A stretch of 64,000 nt of DNA from Manis javanica (GCF_040802235.1 NC_133157.1:21221501-21285500); one strand, 5' to 3'. Shown: positions 45,220-58,969, numbered from the stretch's first letter. The notes: a model not told the origin generated them from the sequence alone. Made by a program: numbers and translations.

Positions 45220-46200
45220 TACTAGGACTCAAAAGTCCAAAAAGTGTCAATGAATATAAGTGGATATAAAAGACATATTCTCCCTGTACTCCACTACTCA
45301 TTGTCCTTCTCTAGGCAACCGTCCCTACATTCTTGAGTATTTTTCTGAGAGTAAATAGATAGATAGAAGAATGGTTATGGATATGGATGTAGATATAGAT
45401 AAAATCTTTCTACACATGTGGAATATACCTTTAGGATAAGTTATTAGAAAAGGGATTGTTGGATCAAAGGCCTTGTGCATTTTCCATTGCCAAGTTGCCC
45501 TCTGCAAAATATATATATATATCCTCTCTCTATGCGTATGTACACCAACCACCCCACTGTTTACTTATCAGCAATGCCTATATTCTTTTCTTTTAATTGA
45601 GGTAAAACTGGAAAAAATCATTCTATTAGTTTCAGTTTATGACATAATAATTCAATATTTGAATATGCTACAAGTGATCACCACATTAGGTTTAATTAAC
45701 ATTTGTCACCATATAATTGACCCTTTTTACTCTTTTCTCCCGACCTCCCAACCCTCTTCTGCTCTGATAACTACCAGTTTGTTCTCTGTATCTGTGAATT
45801 TTGTTTGTTTTGTGTTTTAGTTTCTACATATACATGTACTCATGCAGTTTTTGTCTTTTTTATGTCTGACTTATTTCACTTAGCATAATGCTCTCCATAA
45901 TACCTATACAATTTGATAAGTAAAAATGGTATTTTAGTGCAGTTTTAAAGGCTACGTTTATTATGAGTGATATTAGTTACCATTTAGGAGCCATTTTCAT
46001 TTTTTTCTGTCAACTGTTTTTTTATAGCCTTTACCCATTTAAAATTGGACTCTTAGTCTTGTTATTAAGATATTTAAAAATATATTGGAAAATAAGATCT
46101 TTGGCTATATTCTGAATTGTGATTTTTTCCCCAGTTTTCTATTTATCTTTTGGCTTTTCTTACATGAATTTTAATATGCAGGCATTCTACATTTTTCTGT
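45220..46200 (-). mobile_element. Old L1M fragments, antisense
   Basis: 45220-45500 has agaaaagggattgttggatc and ccattgccaagttgccctct. 45600-46180 has tgatcaccacattaggttta and tgacttatttcacttagcat. These are two segments of reversed L1 of different parts. GATA and AT simple repeats lie inside. Confidence 0.6.
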
Positions 46201-47680
46201 ACCCAAATCAGTCCAAGATTATAAAAACATAGAATTTGCCATATAATGAATTCCTGTGTATATTTTGCTCTTTAGTATTTAGAACATTGCATTTTAGGAG
46301 AATTTTCCTTCTTTTTTTGTGGCATTATTATCTTTTACTCTAATGAGTTGAAATAAAAATATTTCTAAAAGAGTTGGGGGAGACCAATATGGATTATAGA
46401 ATGGATTGTAGTAAAGACACATACTGTCTAAGACTAAATAAGGCATCATAGCCCATTTGATATCTTTGGAGGCCTTGCTTGGTGAATAGAGATGAATGAT
46501 TTTAATTAGCACATTAGTTGTATGCTTATAAATGGATGCTTTTGAAGAGCTAGAAACTAGTCCTTCTCTTAATTGGTTCTTTTAATATAATTTTTGTTTA
46601 GAGGAAACCTAAATAAGGTCTCTAGCACTGGCTTTAGGAAATCCTGTTTGCATGGCCAGTTCTTTTTACCATTCCAGGGCATGTCTATCACAGGTGACAG
46701 GCATATCTTGTTCTGTCCAATAGCACAAAGTTACTGCCCTAATATAATGTTAGAGAAAAGTTTTATTGATGCCCTTGCTTACATTATTGATATGTGTATG
46801 TGTATATATATTTTTCTTCTTAAGAGTAGTGATGAACCTTAGATACAGTTTTCAAAATATTTCTCATAAACCAGTAAAACCTAATCTGATGAGGTTTTTC
46901 AACATCACTTGCAGAACTTCAGTCCATCATGTATTATATTTATAAATATTTGAAAAGTGTCACTGGAAGAAATTTTGGCTAAAAAGTTATTGTAGAAATG
47001 TGCCTGAAAAGCATTCACATAATTACAAAATTTTTTTCTTGGCAATCAAAATGGTGAAAGGAAGGTGAGGGGTGGGTTCCCGTTCCCGTTCTGGTCTCTT
47101 CTCAGCTTCTTGGAGAGTCTCTGGCTATGTTGAATGGCTGCCTATGGCTTTGTTCAGCACTGTAACTTAAGGCTGTCAGGGCTGGTTCCTTTGAGTGAAT
47201 GCTGCTGGATTGCTCTTTCTCCAATAAATACGGGTCTGATTTTTTTCACGTTAAGCAGACAAAGATTCTCTTTGAAACATGTAGTCTGAGCGCCAAACAC
47301 TGGACCCATTGTCTCTGAGACAATAAGTGCCACATTCACCCTTTAGAAATGGTGAGCAATTTGCTTGTATTCAGAACCAAAGAAATTTTACATATCCAGA
47401 AAAGTGATGCACAACTGAGTTTCCAGTAATGGTAACACTGTGTGGATGAGTGTGACTTAACACCGATGTGTACTGTGTTGTACCCTGACTGGTATATACC
47501 ACTCTCAGATCAGCTTTGGATTGCTCACGATGAATTATTTGCTGTGTGTACCAACAGGACCCAATCACTTCAAATCAAAGTAGAAAGGATTCCTATTCAT
47601 GTTTCATTTTGCATATAAGTGTATAATTAGATATATTTGTCATACACATTCTGATGTAATGGGGCTTCAAAATTAGAGAT
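46200..47680. other. Intergenic DNA, nothing recognised
   Basis: Unique AT-rich DNA; open frames are short and without recognisable content. Confidence 0.4.
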
Positions 47681-47682
47681 TG

Positions 47683-47960
47683 CCTTGTGTCTGGTTCCCC
47701 AGAAGCTGCCTCTGAATTGAGGATTTTTGTGCTAGTGATTTATTAGGGAATTGCTCCCAGGAGAAATAGGTAAGGGAGTCAGAGAAATGGGTCAGTGAAA
47801 GGAAGGAATCCAAGCAGGGGGACAACTTCTGACAAGGTTCTGGCTTTAGCAGATTGTGCAGCAGACCTTTGGAGAGAAAATTATAGCTGAATTTTTGGCC
47901 CAATTTAAACAGGATCTGGGCTTTCATAAGTCACTCACTGGCTAAGAGCCCCACAAACTA
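47683..47960 (-). mobile_element. ERVL-class LTR, antisense
   Basis: tgtctggttccccagaagct, then ttgtgctagtgatttattag, ggaattgctcccaggaga: the reversed U5/R pattern of LTR33/MLT2-like elements. Confidence 0.55.
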
Positions 47961-48756
47961 AACTTCACGGAACCCAAACTCTTGGATACTTCCAGCTCTT
48001 TGCACTGATAGGCAAAGTGGTGTCTGTGGCTGAGGGCAGTTTTCTGAAGGTAGTCACAGATGTGTGCCCACAGAAGCAAAAGCACAGAGAAGCTGGGGAT
48101 GGGAGTGGGGTGGGTACAAAGAAATGGCCTGGGGCTTCAAGGGACTTTGGGTCGAATACCAACAGTTATTTGCTACAGGGATTACTTATTAATTCTGATA
48201 AAATTATTCTCAATCATTAAAAAATCATTTAGCGATTCTGATACACTTTGTTTTGGAAAGAATTCTTAATAGGTAAGTGATGCTGTTCAGATATTAGCCT
48301 AATCAAGGGCTACACGTAGGAAATATTGCTCATTATTTCTAAAACCCATCAGGACACATTTCTGTCTCAGGGATTTTGTGCTAGTTTCTTCTTCTAAGGT
48401 CTCAACCCACAGATGAATTCTTGGCAAATTGAGAAAAATGTGACTTTGTGATAGAGGGATTTGGCTGTTTGACCCCGATCCAGTCTTGCATCATTCACTG
48501 GATGTTGTGTACCTCTTAATATGATGCAATATGAAATATACCATATGAAGTATTCAGTATTCTTGCTCAAAATGAGTTTTACAGATTTTGATCAAACCTC
48601 TCCCTGCCTTCTGGTTTACAACATAAATATTATTGGTTTATACAGTCAGTGTTCCTTTGGCACATAGGGTTTGCCCACATTTTTATCACTGGTTTTGCTC
48701 ATCCTCCCATCTTGCATATCAGCCTTTTCACCTGATATCATTTTCCTTCTACCTGA

Positions 48757-49060
48757 AGTATGCATCTTAGCACTGTGGTAACCACTAGTCATGGGGATAC
48801 TGAGTGCTTGAAATATTACTAGTCTGAATTGAAATTTACTGTTAGGGTAACATTCATACTGGGTTTCAAAGACCTTGTACAAAATATGTAAAATGTTTCA
48901 TTAGTGATACTTATATTGAAATGGTAATATATTGGATATATTGAATTAAAAATACCACTATTAAAATTAATTTTACCTTTTTTCTTTTTCTGCTTTTAAA
49001 AATCTGGCTGCTAGAGCATTTAAATTTACTTATCACTCATGATATTTCTATTGGGCAACT
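48757..49060 (+). mobile_element. Old non-autonomous DNA transposon (MER type, name uncertain)
   Basis: taaccactagtcatggggat, gagtgcttgaaatattacta, attggatatattgaattaaa, aatctggctgctagagcatt and tatttctattgggcaactat match a very common human MER repeat along its whole length. Confidence 0.62.
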
Positions 49061-49079
49061 ATTTAAGAATTTTCTTTAT

Positions 49080-49613
49080 TTATGGTTTAATTGTGGCAAA
49101 TTCTTAATTTTTGTTTTATCTGAAAATGTCTGTATTTTGCACTTGCTCTTGAAGTATTTTTTTATTGGATATACTATGCTAGGTTGAATTATTTTCTCTT
49201 ATGTTGAGGATATTATTTCCCTGTTTCTGGTTTCTATTTTTGCTGATAGGACAGCAATTAACATTTTCACTTTCTGGGAAATTCTGGGAAATTATTAGTG
49301 ATTATCTCTTCAGATATTGCCTTTCCCCCATTCTATGTCTCCCTTCCTTCTTTAACTCCAATTAGACCTGCATTAAACTTTTACTTAATCTTCTGTTTTT
49401 TTTGTATGCTTTTTATGTTTTCCATATTTAGTCTCTTTAGGGTACAAGTTAACTTAATTCTTCATAATTACCTAACATTGTGCTAATACTTTTATCTTTG
49501 TCTGATCTTCTGGTATAAATCCCTGTATGGAATTTTAAAAATTTCAATGGTTTTATTATTATTTTTTGTTACTGGGAGTATAATTTATTTCTTTTAAAAT
49601 CTGCTTATTTTTG
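49080..49613 (-). mobile_element. Old L1M/HAL1-type fragment, antisense, left half
   Basis: tatctcttcagatattgcct, ctttaactccaattagacct and gtctgatcttctggtataaa are reversed L1M/HAL1 wording. It continues at 49985 after an LTR insertion. Confidence 0.55.
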
Positions 49614-49984
49614 TCTTAGCCTGTTTGGGCTGATATCACAAACATACCATAGATTGTGTAGCTTAAACAACAAATATCCATGTCTCACAATTCTGGAGGC
49701 TGGGAAGTCCAAGATCAAGGTGATGGAAAGCTTGGTGTCTGGTGAGGGCCCACTTCCTGGTTCATAGACAGACATCTTTTCACTGTGTCTTCACATGGCT
49801 GAAGGAGCTAGAGTTCTCTGGGGTCTCTTTTATAAGGGCACTAATCCCATTCGTGAGGACTCCATCCTTATGACCTACTCAACTCCCAAAGGCCCAGTCA
49901 CCAGATACCATCATACTGGGGACTGGGCTTCAAAGATGAATTTGGTGGTGGGGGGGAACAGAAACATTCAGCCTATAGACATTT
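49614..49984 (-). mobile_element. MLT1-type LTR, antisense, inserted in an older L1M
   Basis: cacaattctggaggctggga, agtccaagatcaaggtgatg, tataagggcactaatcccat and cccaaaggcccagtc: a nearly complete reversed MLT1 LTR. Confidence 0.85.
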
Positions 49985-50330
49985 TTTTAATAGTCTCTTG
50001 TTCTTTAATCATATTTTAAACACTTCTTTATTTCTCTAAATATTTAGTCCAATATACTTTTCCATATTCTGTGTTTAATAATTCCAATAATTCCAAACTT
50101 TTTGCAAGTCTGATTTCGCTTTTATTATCATTGCAGACTTTTGCTTATGGTACCTTCTTGTATGTTTTGTGAGTTTTGACAGTTCAAATCCTTGGAAGTG
50201 TGTTTTGGTTTTTTAACCAAACCCTTCTGGGTGAAGGGTTACAGTGGCTTATTCGTTGTTGCAGTATTTTTCCATTGTTCTATATTGGTTTATTTGTTGT
50301 TCTTTAATTTTCAGTAGTCAGATCTATGAT
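49985..50330 (-). mobile_element. Old L1M/HAL1-type fragment, antisense, right half
   Basis: Continues the T-rich reversed element (agtctcttgttctttaatca, tattctgtgtttaataattc). Confidence 0.45.
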
Positions 50331-53300
50331 TTGCATGTGAACCTGAGATCATGAGTGGATGAGCTTAGAGGGTGGTAAAGTGTCAGCAATTTTGTTTCTA
50401 TTCACTCCTTTGACAGTATCTGCAATACAGCTGTTCCTCCATTGAATGCACAAGGGTGGTGGTTATTTCTGTTAAGGGCGCTGATTGGCTACGAGGAGGG
50501 CAGATGACTTGAGAGCGTCCACGGGAGGGCGTCAGTGAAATCAGTGGGATTGCAGTCTCAAGATGGAAGACTAGCTGAAGGAGCCTCCAGACCACTCACT
50601 AAGAAAGGAAATTTTCATGCCAGCGTGCTTGTGATGTGATGGCAATTGAGTGGACTGAGAATGCAGGACTAAGATTTGAGGAAGGGCCCCGAATGAACCT
50701 CAGTGTTGAGTTTGGACATACGGTTGAAGATGTCAGTGGGAGTGTAGTTTTGGGAGCTTAATCATTTCCTGTTTGGCTTTTGTAATTAGCTGCTGCTGGT
50801 ACCAGTTTTACATGTGGGAGCAAGAAGCACATATTGTTTCTCCTCCTCCTTCCCTGGTTTGTTCTTCCTCATCATCTCGTATTTTATCTTACAGGTATAA
50901 TCACATGTTTTTATTTAAAAGCCTTGTCTTTCTACACAAAGGACTGATTTTTTAAAAAAGGAATGGATAATTTAACATACAACTTTAAGACTTTATAAAT
51001 ATACTATTACATATAAAATAATTAATAATTGCATATATATGTTAAAATAATAATGTTATTAAGTTAAAATAATAATAGCGTGTGTAGATATATGTTGGAA
51101 CACTACTCATCCATAAAGAGTTTATGAATTCTAAGATATGTGGATGCTAAGGGGCAGGAAATGATTGAGTGACTTTGAAGGAGCGGGAGTTATTGACCCA
51201 AGGTTGCCTTTGAGGATGGAAAAGCTTTTTCCAGATGACCCTTGCTGATATGTTGATGCATTCCAGAGCTTCTAGCTGGAAGCAGCTGAGGCATGGGGAA
51301 GGGGCTGGTGGGGCAGAGGAGGGTACAGGGATCAGCAAAATGCTTGGAGGTGCTGGCTCCTTCTTTGAGAGATCTGACTTCTTTCCTGAGTGAGTGCTGG
51401 GAAGGCTGTGAGGCCAGCCAGGTCCTCTGTCCCTCAAGCTGCATCGTTAGGAGGAATGTGAGGTTGCCTCACCTTGAGGAACCTTCTCTCGCAGCTGAGA
51501 ATCCTGCCACTCTTGCCAAAGGTGGCAGGGGTGCCCAGAGGGACCTGTTCAGCTGGAGTAGTTTAAACCCTTCAGCAAAACCTCTCCATAGTCCATGGTG
51601 GTTTTTAGTGGCCTCTCCTGATATGGCACCAGCTAGAACATGGTGGCTGTGCAGCAAGACCTAGGAGTTTGTACTTTTAACAAGTATTCTGGTGATTCTG
51701 ATATAGAGACATCAGTACTCTTTCAGAAGATGTGGTTTGGCACCACTGATTCAGTGCATAGACAACTATGCTATTGCATCTGCAGAAAGGCCTAGAGTAG
51801 CCCTAGCCACTCCTGAAGCATAAACTTCCCTGGGGCACCTTCACAGAATGTGTGTAGAATAAGCCACTGTAACCCTTCACCCAGAGTATTCACAGGCATA
51901 GCCGTAATGGGCTTTGAAGCATCTCATCCTGTGCCGCTGTGTCAGAGGTGGTGGGTTGTCCACTGAGTACCTGCGCTCTTCTTCCTTGACAACAGGCCTG
52001 ATACTAGTGATCCCCCAACCTGAAACATTACAAATCCTTGCCTTCCTTCATCATGGGGTAGATTTTGACACAATTCTACACAACGAGATATAAGCAGAAA
52101 TTGTCTTGTGGGGCTTAGAGAAAAGTTACTAAAAGAGGAGAAGCATCTGGCATGCTTTCTTTTGTTCTATGCGCTTCCCTTTATTTCTGCCTGAAAACAC
52201 AGACATGATGGCAACAGTGTCAATAGCCATATTGAAGGCATGAATATGAGGATATTACCCTAAAGACTGTGGAGTATAAAGCCACAAGGAACTGGGTCTC
52301 TGGTGGTTTCACGGAAATGCCAAAATGGGGTTACCCGGCTCACATCTGGATATTGATTATGTAGCAAGAAAAAAAAATCTTCTAAGTTGATTAATCCACT
52401 GTTTTTGGTTTTCTATTCATAGCTAAACTAATTCCTAACTATTAAAACCCGATAATACCTATTATCAGCATTTGCCTTATTTCTGGAGATGCTTCAGGAC
52501 ATTCAAAAGAGTCTCCAAGTCATATATATACCACCAATCTCTGCCCCAAACCAGAGGGCCCACCCCGGTCGAACCAATGGAGGTCACCAACTCAACAGCC
52601 TTTCGGCTCCAGCTGCAGCTTCCAGCTCTCCATACATGTCTGGCCAGCCTCTCTGCCGTCAGCTTCCACACCCAGCCCTAAGAACTTATGACGGGAAACC
52701 TAAGTATACTGGAGGGAGAACCAGAACCAAGAGCTCTTGCTAAGAGGGACACTTGTGGAGCCCTATATCCCACCTCAAGGATGTTCCCTCTATGCTTCAA
52801 AGCTTCTGGCTACACAAATCCAAGAAAAGCTCTTTTCCATGAGGAATGGATGTGCCTTAGCCCATTTCTGAATTTAGGATTTTAGGCCCTTTTCCCATTT
52901 AGCACGCCGCATTGAACTTGTAAAACTTGGGAATGGACAACGGCTTCTATATCAGTGTTTGCTTATTTCTGGTCGTTGCTTGACCTTTTATTCCTTAACA
53001 GGAATAAAAGTTCTCAGGTCTCTAATTTTCATCTCTAGCTGTAGATAGTGGCCTCTGGGCATTCCTAGTTTTGATGATCCATTCGGACCTCTTTTCTCTC
53101 GTTTCCTGATCCATGCTCTTGCTCATCTCTGTGTCTGGATGCTTGACTGTGGTTCTGTGTGAGGGATGCTCACCCAGCATTTGTTCTTCAGCATCACTGC
53201 TGCTCGCAAATGGCACTTATATTTGGAAACTGCTTAGGGAGGTGATGAATTCTCCTCATTCCCAGTTTTCATAAAGAAGATCTTTTTTTCTGAATGCTCT

Positions 53301-53990
53301 TCCTAGAGTGTTTCCTAAGACCCTTCTCACATAGTCATGGGCAGAATGAATTACCCGATTTAAGGTTTTGAGAAAGGAACTGAACATACATCACTCAGCC
53401 TTTTATTTCCTCCCTTTTCTTAGGAGCAAACTGCCAAAGCCCCCACACTGGCCGGCTCCGCTCCACACTGTATACACTCTGCAGGCACAGGCCCTGATGT
53501 GAAGGTCTGAGACTGTCCAGTGGCCTGTGGTGGATAGACAAGTCTGCCTAACTCTGGAAGTACAAATCATATTAATAAGCCCACTTAGCTGATAGACCGA
53601 AAGCCATGTCCTTCTATCTAGCTTTCATCAGAAATAAAGTGGACATTTTGGCCTTTATCTGCATCAATTTTTTGTTTATCTCACTGAGTTCTGAATTCAG
53701 GCAGAAAAAGAGGAGTGCCATTTATTTGGGCTCCTTCAACCTTTCCCACATCCATAACATATGAAGGAAGCTTTTCTAATAGTAACTTTAAGTCCCAACA
53801 CATCATGCAGATGAAGTGCAAGTGCACATCTTCCTCCACACACTTACTGTGATTTTTCTAATGCAAAAGAATATGAGTCAAACATAAGATAAAAATTGGG
53901 TGCATATTTTTACCTTGTGGAATATACAACTCATGTTGCTAACGAATTGTTGGGGTAGAGTAAAAAGGCAACATTATGGCATAATGGCAT
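50331..53990. other. Intergenic DNA, mostly unassigned
   Basis: A MER5A-like piece may lie at 51662-51755 (acttttaacaagtattctgg). A moderately GC-rich stretch lies at 51180-51660. Overlapping frames at 52472-52885 read a Ser/Ala-rich peptide (SAPAAASSSPYMSGQPL) but no family is recognised and stops follow. Confidence 0.35.
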
Positions 53991-53999
53991 CACCGTATT

Positions 54000-54215
54000 G
54001 TGAAAAAGCACAGGAGACTAATAATCAGACAAACCTAAGTGCAAATAACGCTCATCGCTTAATAGTTGAGTGACCTTAGACATTTCCCTTAAGTTTCAGA
54101 GCTTTACTTATTTCTTCTGAAAGTGACAATAACACCTAGCTCTTAAGATTGTAGTGATAAAATTTAATAGTACACTTGAAGGGCTTGCCATGTAGAAGGA
54201 ACACAGAAAGTGTAA
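54000..54215 (+). mobile_element. MIR
   Basis: gttgagtgaccttagacatt, taagtttcagagctttactt, aataacacctagctcttaag follow the MIR body in sense. Confidence 0.8.
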
Positions 54216-55107
54216 GTTTTCATCTCCCATGTGAATCCAAAAGAATAGATCTCCTGAGTCGCACTGTGACTACTTTGTGTGAATTTGAATGCTTCTAGAT
54301 AATATTCTACCTGTCTAGTAAAAAGTTTGGGATATTCTACTTGACTCCCATTATCTTATGGAAGTTACACCTTTGAATGTACTTAAAAAAAAAATGGTTT
54401 CCTAAAGTGAAGGAGTAAAAGATACTCATCTACCAGACAACCTAGCTAGAGACCGTTGTTGTCCTTAGCATGGCCAATTTTATGAGTTGATGTGAAACAT
54501 AGGTTAAAACTGTGAAGCACAAAGTACCTTTAAGTTCATCTGAAACTGCACTGGACTTAGCCATGTTTCTTATGTCCATAGTTTACAAACCTGTCAAGTT
54601 TGCAGTGACATTTTTTTCCCACCCTAGTTGTACTTTAAGTATCTATCTGCTGAGAAAAGCATGAGCCATATCGATTTGTAGACTCCTTGCATACAGTTCG
54701 CAGCCCTTCACAGTTTCGAATCCCTCAGATGGGGAGGTATTTATTTTTTGGGAGACATTTTGGGGTTGAAAGAATCTTATTTAGATCAGGGAACTCAAAT
54801 CTTTCCCTTGGGTAAATGCTGATTTATTTTTACAGGACGCTCTACTTCCCCACCCATATGAATCCTCAACATTTCAATAATGGGCACCAGTTTCCTCATC
54901 CTGAAGGTTCAGCATTCAGTTGGGGTCAGATGGAAGGGCATTTTCACATCCTCGTGTTCTGTCTGTTACCGTCTGTGGCAAGTAACTTCTCCCAGGTGTA
55001 CCAGATGGTTAATGCGCTCACACTTTGCTATGTACTTCAGCAAAAAGGTGAGTGGAGGATTACATATCGTCAAGTCAAAATAATGGCTTTCAATGCTTTC
55101 TCTGTGT

Positions 55108-55147
55108 CACACACAAACACACACACATGCACACACACAAATACACA
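55108..55147. repeat. Interrupted (CA)n microsatellite
   Basis: Short CA runs broken by AA and TG. Confidence 0.9.
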
Positions 55148-55689
55148 GAAGGAGAGGCAGAGATGGGAGGGGAACTTGCTGCTTTGTCTAATCTTGGCTC
55201 AATACGACTTACAACATGTAAGTGTTCTTCCTCTGATAATAACCCAAATGTTGGGAACTATCTGAGAAATTCATACATATTAGCTCAAAAGAAAATACAA
55301 GTCTGACTTGAAAACATTAAAAAACCATGTCAATTTTTACTGTTGTTTTCTTGTGCATATGAGAGAAAGGATTTCAATGTGTACCATAGAACAAAACTTG
55401 TGAGAAGTCCTCTTTAAGCCTCTCTCTTCTGTAAAATGTCACTTTATATGGTAGCTCCTATATTTCTCCCTTTTCTCTTTCTCTTCCTCACCCTTTGCCT
55501 GAAGTTTGTTATCTCCTTTCTCATCCCTCTCAGAATTCTGCCAGCACATCTCATTCATTCATTAAGAAAAGGGCCAGCTGAAGGCCGTGAGCCAAACGAA
55601 AGCCCCACCCTGATCATCCTTGACCCCCAAGCACACTCACTGGGAGCCAGCATTCATCGTACCAGTCTACCGTGGAGCAGCCCGGTGGA

Positions 55690-55870
55690 ATGGAAAAAGC
55701 ACTGACTCAGGACTCAGAAGACTTCTGCCACCAACAAGTGGTATGACTTCGATATGCTTAGTTAATTCTGAGCCCCATTTTCCCTATTTGAAAGTGGAAC
55801 TAGTAATACTTACCTACCTTATAGGGCTGTATGAACATCAAATTCAATGGTGCATATAGTAATGGTACTT
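55690..55870 (+). mobile_element. MIR
   Basis: tgactcaggactcagaagac, gagccccattttccctattt, tagggctgtatgaacatcaa are MIR body words in sense. Confidence 0.78.
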
Positions 55871-55949
55871 GAAGAATTGGAAATCACTTTGATGTTGGTA
55901 CGATTTCTAGAAGAAGAATGTGATCGTTGGAGGGGGGCTTAGAGTTATC

Positions 55950-56080
55950 TAGCCCTACCCTTTACTTTAACAAAGGGGGAATTAAAGTCCAGAAAGTCTC
56001 ATAAATCACTCAAGGCCATAAAGACAGGTAGAAGCAAAATCGGGTTAGAACCAGTGTTCCCAGTATCAGAGACTAGAATT
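55950..56080. mobile_element. MIR-like fragment
   Basis: aatcactcaaggccataaag and aaatcgggttagaaccagtg resemble the MIR 3' half. Confidence 0.5.
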
Positions 56081-56514
56081 AGAGTGAGTTTTCAGCTGTT
56101 CAGAAATGAATCAACCAGAAATTGATCAATTGGCTGTCAGTGCTGGAGGTTATGCTAGCAGATCAAGGATGTAATGGAGCGACACAGCCAGAGACATCGC
56201 TGGCGTGGGCAACAAAGGAAAAGAACACGAGACAGGGAATAGGAAAGAGCGATGAGTTGTCACAAGAACATAACTAGGGACTTAGGAAGTCAGTAACATT
56301 TGTCATTCTACTTATTCTAAAATGCCATACAAAGATATGTTTTGTTTGGTGTATCTATTCATTTTGAATGATTAATGATAGACTATCCACTCTTATTGAA
56401 CTGCCTAATTCCCAGTCTTAATTATAGCTATATAACAGCTGTTGGTATGTATCAGAAATTCATTTACTGGAAAAAGAAAATTTCCCCTACCCGTGAGTCA
56501 TGAGAATCTTCTTG

Positions 56515-56651
56515 CTCCTGGAGTTTTATTTTGATGAAACCAGTGATTAAGCAATTGGTAAGTTGTTTGATATCCAGATTCTCACAATCTGCCTACATGT
56601 ACTGCTTATCTTTTTAGTCTTGCTTGTCTACCACTTGGGTGAATAAACCTT
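56515..56651 (+). repeat. Copy A of an unassigned ~140-bp repeat
   Basis: Shares gttttattttgatgaa, cagtgattaagcaattggta, tctcacaatctgcctacatg, tgcttatctttttag and a final AATAAAC with 57888-58029, in the same order and strand. Confidence 0.8.
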
Positions 56652-57887
56652 AGTCGAGGCAGATGGCCAGAACATTCTCTTCTTGAAACAGGAAGTCACG
56701 AGAGGCCCGAGGACTAGAAAGTTGCTAGGTAAGGAGCTGGCACTCTCTAGACATCAGATGGATACGTGTTAGGAATGAAGCTAGTTGGTTTACTCTTATT
56801 TCTTTCCTTCTGTGATTTTTCCATCGAAATGTCACATGGTGTGTGTTCTTAAAGCTTATTCTATCAAGGGTTACCATTTTTCTTAAGCAATTTCTTCAAG
56901 GGAAGTTTCGTTATCTCTTTCTTTGAAATGATGCTATCCATCTGTTTTAGTTGGCAATACAGGAACAATTTCCAGCATCCAGTTAAAGTTGTGCATGCGT
57001 ACTTTCATTAATATGTCACTAATTACTAACTGTTGTGCATTATTTACTTAGAGAAGAAAAAAATCACAGTCCCTCTGTAGTCACTTTCTGAGCTTTCTGG
57101 AGTTTACATGTGTTCCGAGGCCCCTCTTTAGGAGTGCTAATGCTTTTTTCTTTTTATGGAGAGAGCACTGTTTCATGTGAGGGACATTCCTTCGAGAGCT
57201 CCGTGTTTAATAAGTGAGAGCAATAAGCTCGTTCAGGTTTTAACCATGTGTATAAGTAGATGGCCGTGGTTAAAGGGTATAACTTCAAAACACATGCATG
57301 ATTTAGACTATCTTCTTGTACGATTTTGATATTCTCATATTCTCAAAATATGCCTTAAAGCATATTTTGTCTTTTCACATCCCAAAGTCTTGAACCTATT
57401 CTCAGGATTGACTTAACTATAATATGAATCTATCTGCTCATTGCTGGATTCACAACTCAACACAGTTTCTTTTGAAACAAAACAGACTCTGAAAGGGACC
57501 TTTTAACTATAACATGGTTGGATTTTTCCTATAAAAAAATTGCTACTCACAAAGGAGATTGAAAAGAGGGAACAGATCTTGAGAATGAGAAGAAAATGTA
57601 TTCTTCTCTCAGGTAGTATGGATTTGGTGGGAGGGGAGGAGAAAGGGAGAGAGAGAATATAAATATTAGATCGCACGAGCTGAGATCTGAAATCCCCTTG
57701 TAATCAGTCACCCTCGTACTGATGATGTCTTGGGGGAAATGGTTGCTTGTGGGTAAGTTTAAGGCTGAAATAACTAAGGAGCAGAGTTGAATTTGGGCTA
57801 TTAGTTGAGAGATCCAGAAGCCCATGAGCCCAAGTGACATGCACTGAACAGTATAGTATGTGGTTATGTCTCTCCTTTTATTATTTT

Positions 57888-58029
57888 GCCCTGGAATTTT
57901 ATTTTAATGAAGTCAGTGATTCAGCAGCTGGTAATTATTTGGTTCATGATGTCTAGTATCTCACAACCTCCCTGCACATGTTGCTTATTTTTTAAACTTG
58001 GGCCCTTCACTAGCTGGTTTAATAAACTT
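57888..58029 (+). repeat. Copy B of an unassigned ~140-bp repeat
   Basis: Matches copy A in order: attttattttaatgaa, cagtgattcagcagctggta, tctcacaacctccctgcaca, tgcttattttttaaac and AATAAAC. The DNA between the copies is not recognised. Confidence 0.8.
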
Positions 58030-58969
58030 CAGATGAGCACCATTCCTATTGGCAGTAAAGCAGGTGCCTGGCAGTGGACAGCAGTTTTCACCCAGCTGAT
58101 GGGTTGAAAGATTTTGGTGGAGGTGTGTGCCATTTTGTCGTAGATCTGGCAGGAAACAAGCTGGATTATGTCTGAGATGGAACCAGCTGGGCTTCAACAG
58201 GGACACAACAGGTCAGCCTCAGTGTTGGTCAAGAATAGAGTTATCTGATAGACAAAACTTTCTTTCTAAAAGAAACTTGTAACCAAGACTGAAGCCTTGA
58301 AACTGAGCAGCCAGATCCTGGGATTGATTGGTGGACTTGTCTTCGATGTGGTGCTGGTGTGTGTGGAGAGAGATGGATTAAAAACTGTGATTTTGTTCTA
58401 AAGGTTTGAACAATATTAATTATATGGGATTTTCCTTAGAACTGGAAAATCAAGAAATCAACTTCCAATTTATAGAATGCTTATATATTCTAGATCAAAT
58501 GTAATAATAAAAACATAAAAATCCCATAAAATGGTAGAATATCAAAATTCAGAAAATAGAAGTCATGCTATTATGCAAAAACTGGTGAATCCTAGGAAAT
58601 TTTAGACAGATCTCTCTCCTTGCAAGAAAGAGCTCATCCTTACAATCTCTGGTCAGTGTTGCTTATTTGGAAAAGGGATTTCTATTTGTTTTGAATGAAG
58701 CAATTATATCTAGGGCATATTTTGGCAGGTAGAAACAAAATTTATACTTCCAGGGTCTTAGTATTTACATGGTATTTTTCTAATTAGAGTCTCATTTAAC
58801 TGTATGTATTTCCAAACCAACATGCAGTTTTTAAAAAGCCATAAAATTATACACCAGAGAACATAAATTATGAATATAAGACTTGAGGAGGAAATGTGAG
58901 TTTTTTGTGACTTTTTAACTCATATGACTTACCCTGCAACCCAATAGGGAAGAAAGGCATCATAGGAAG

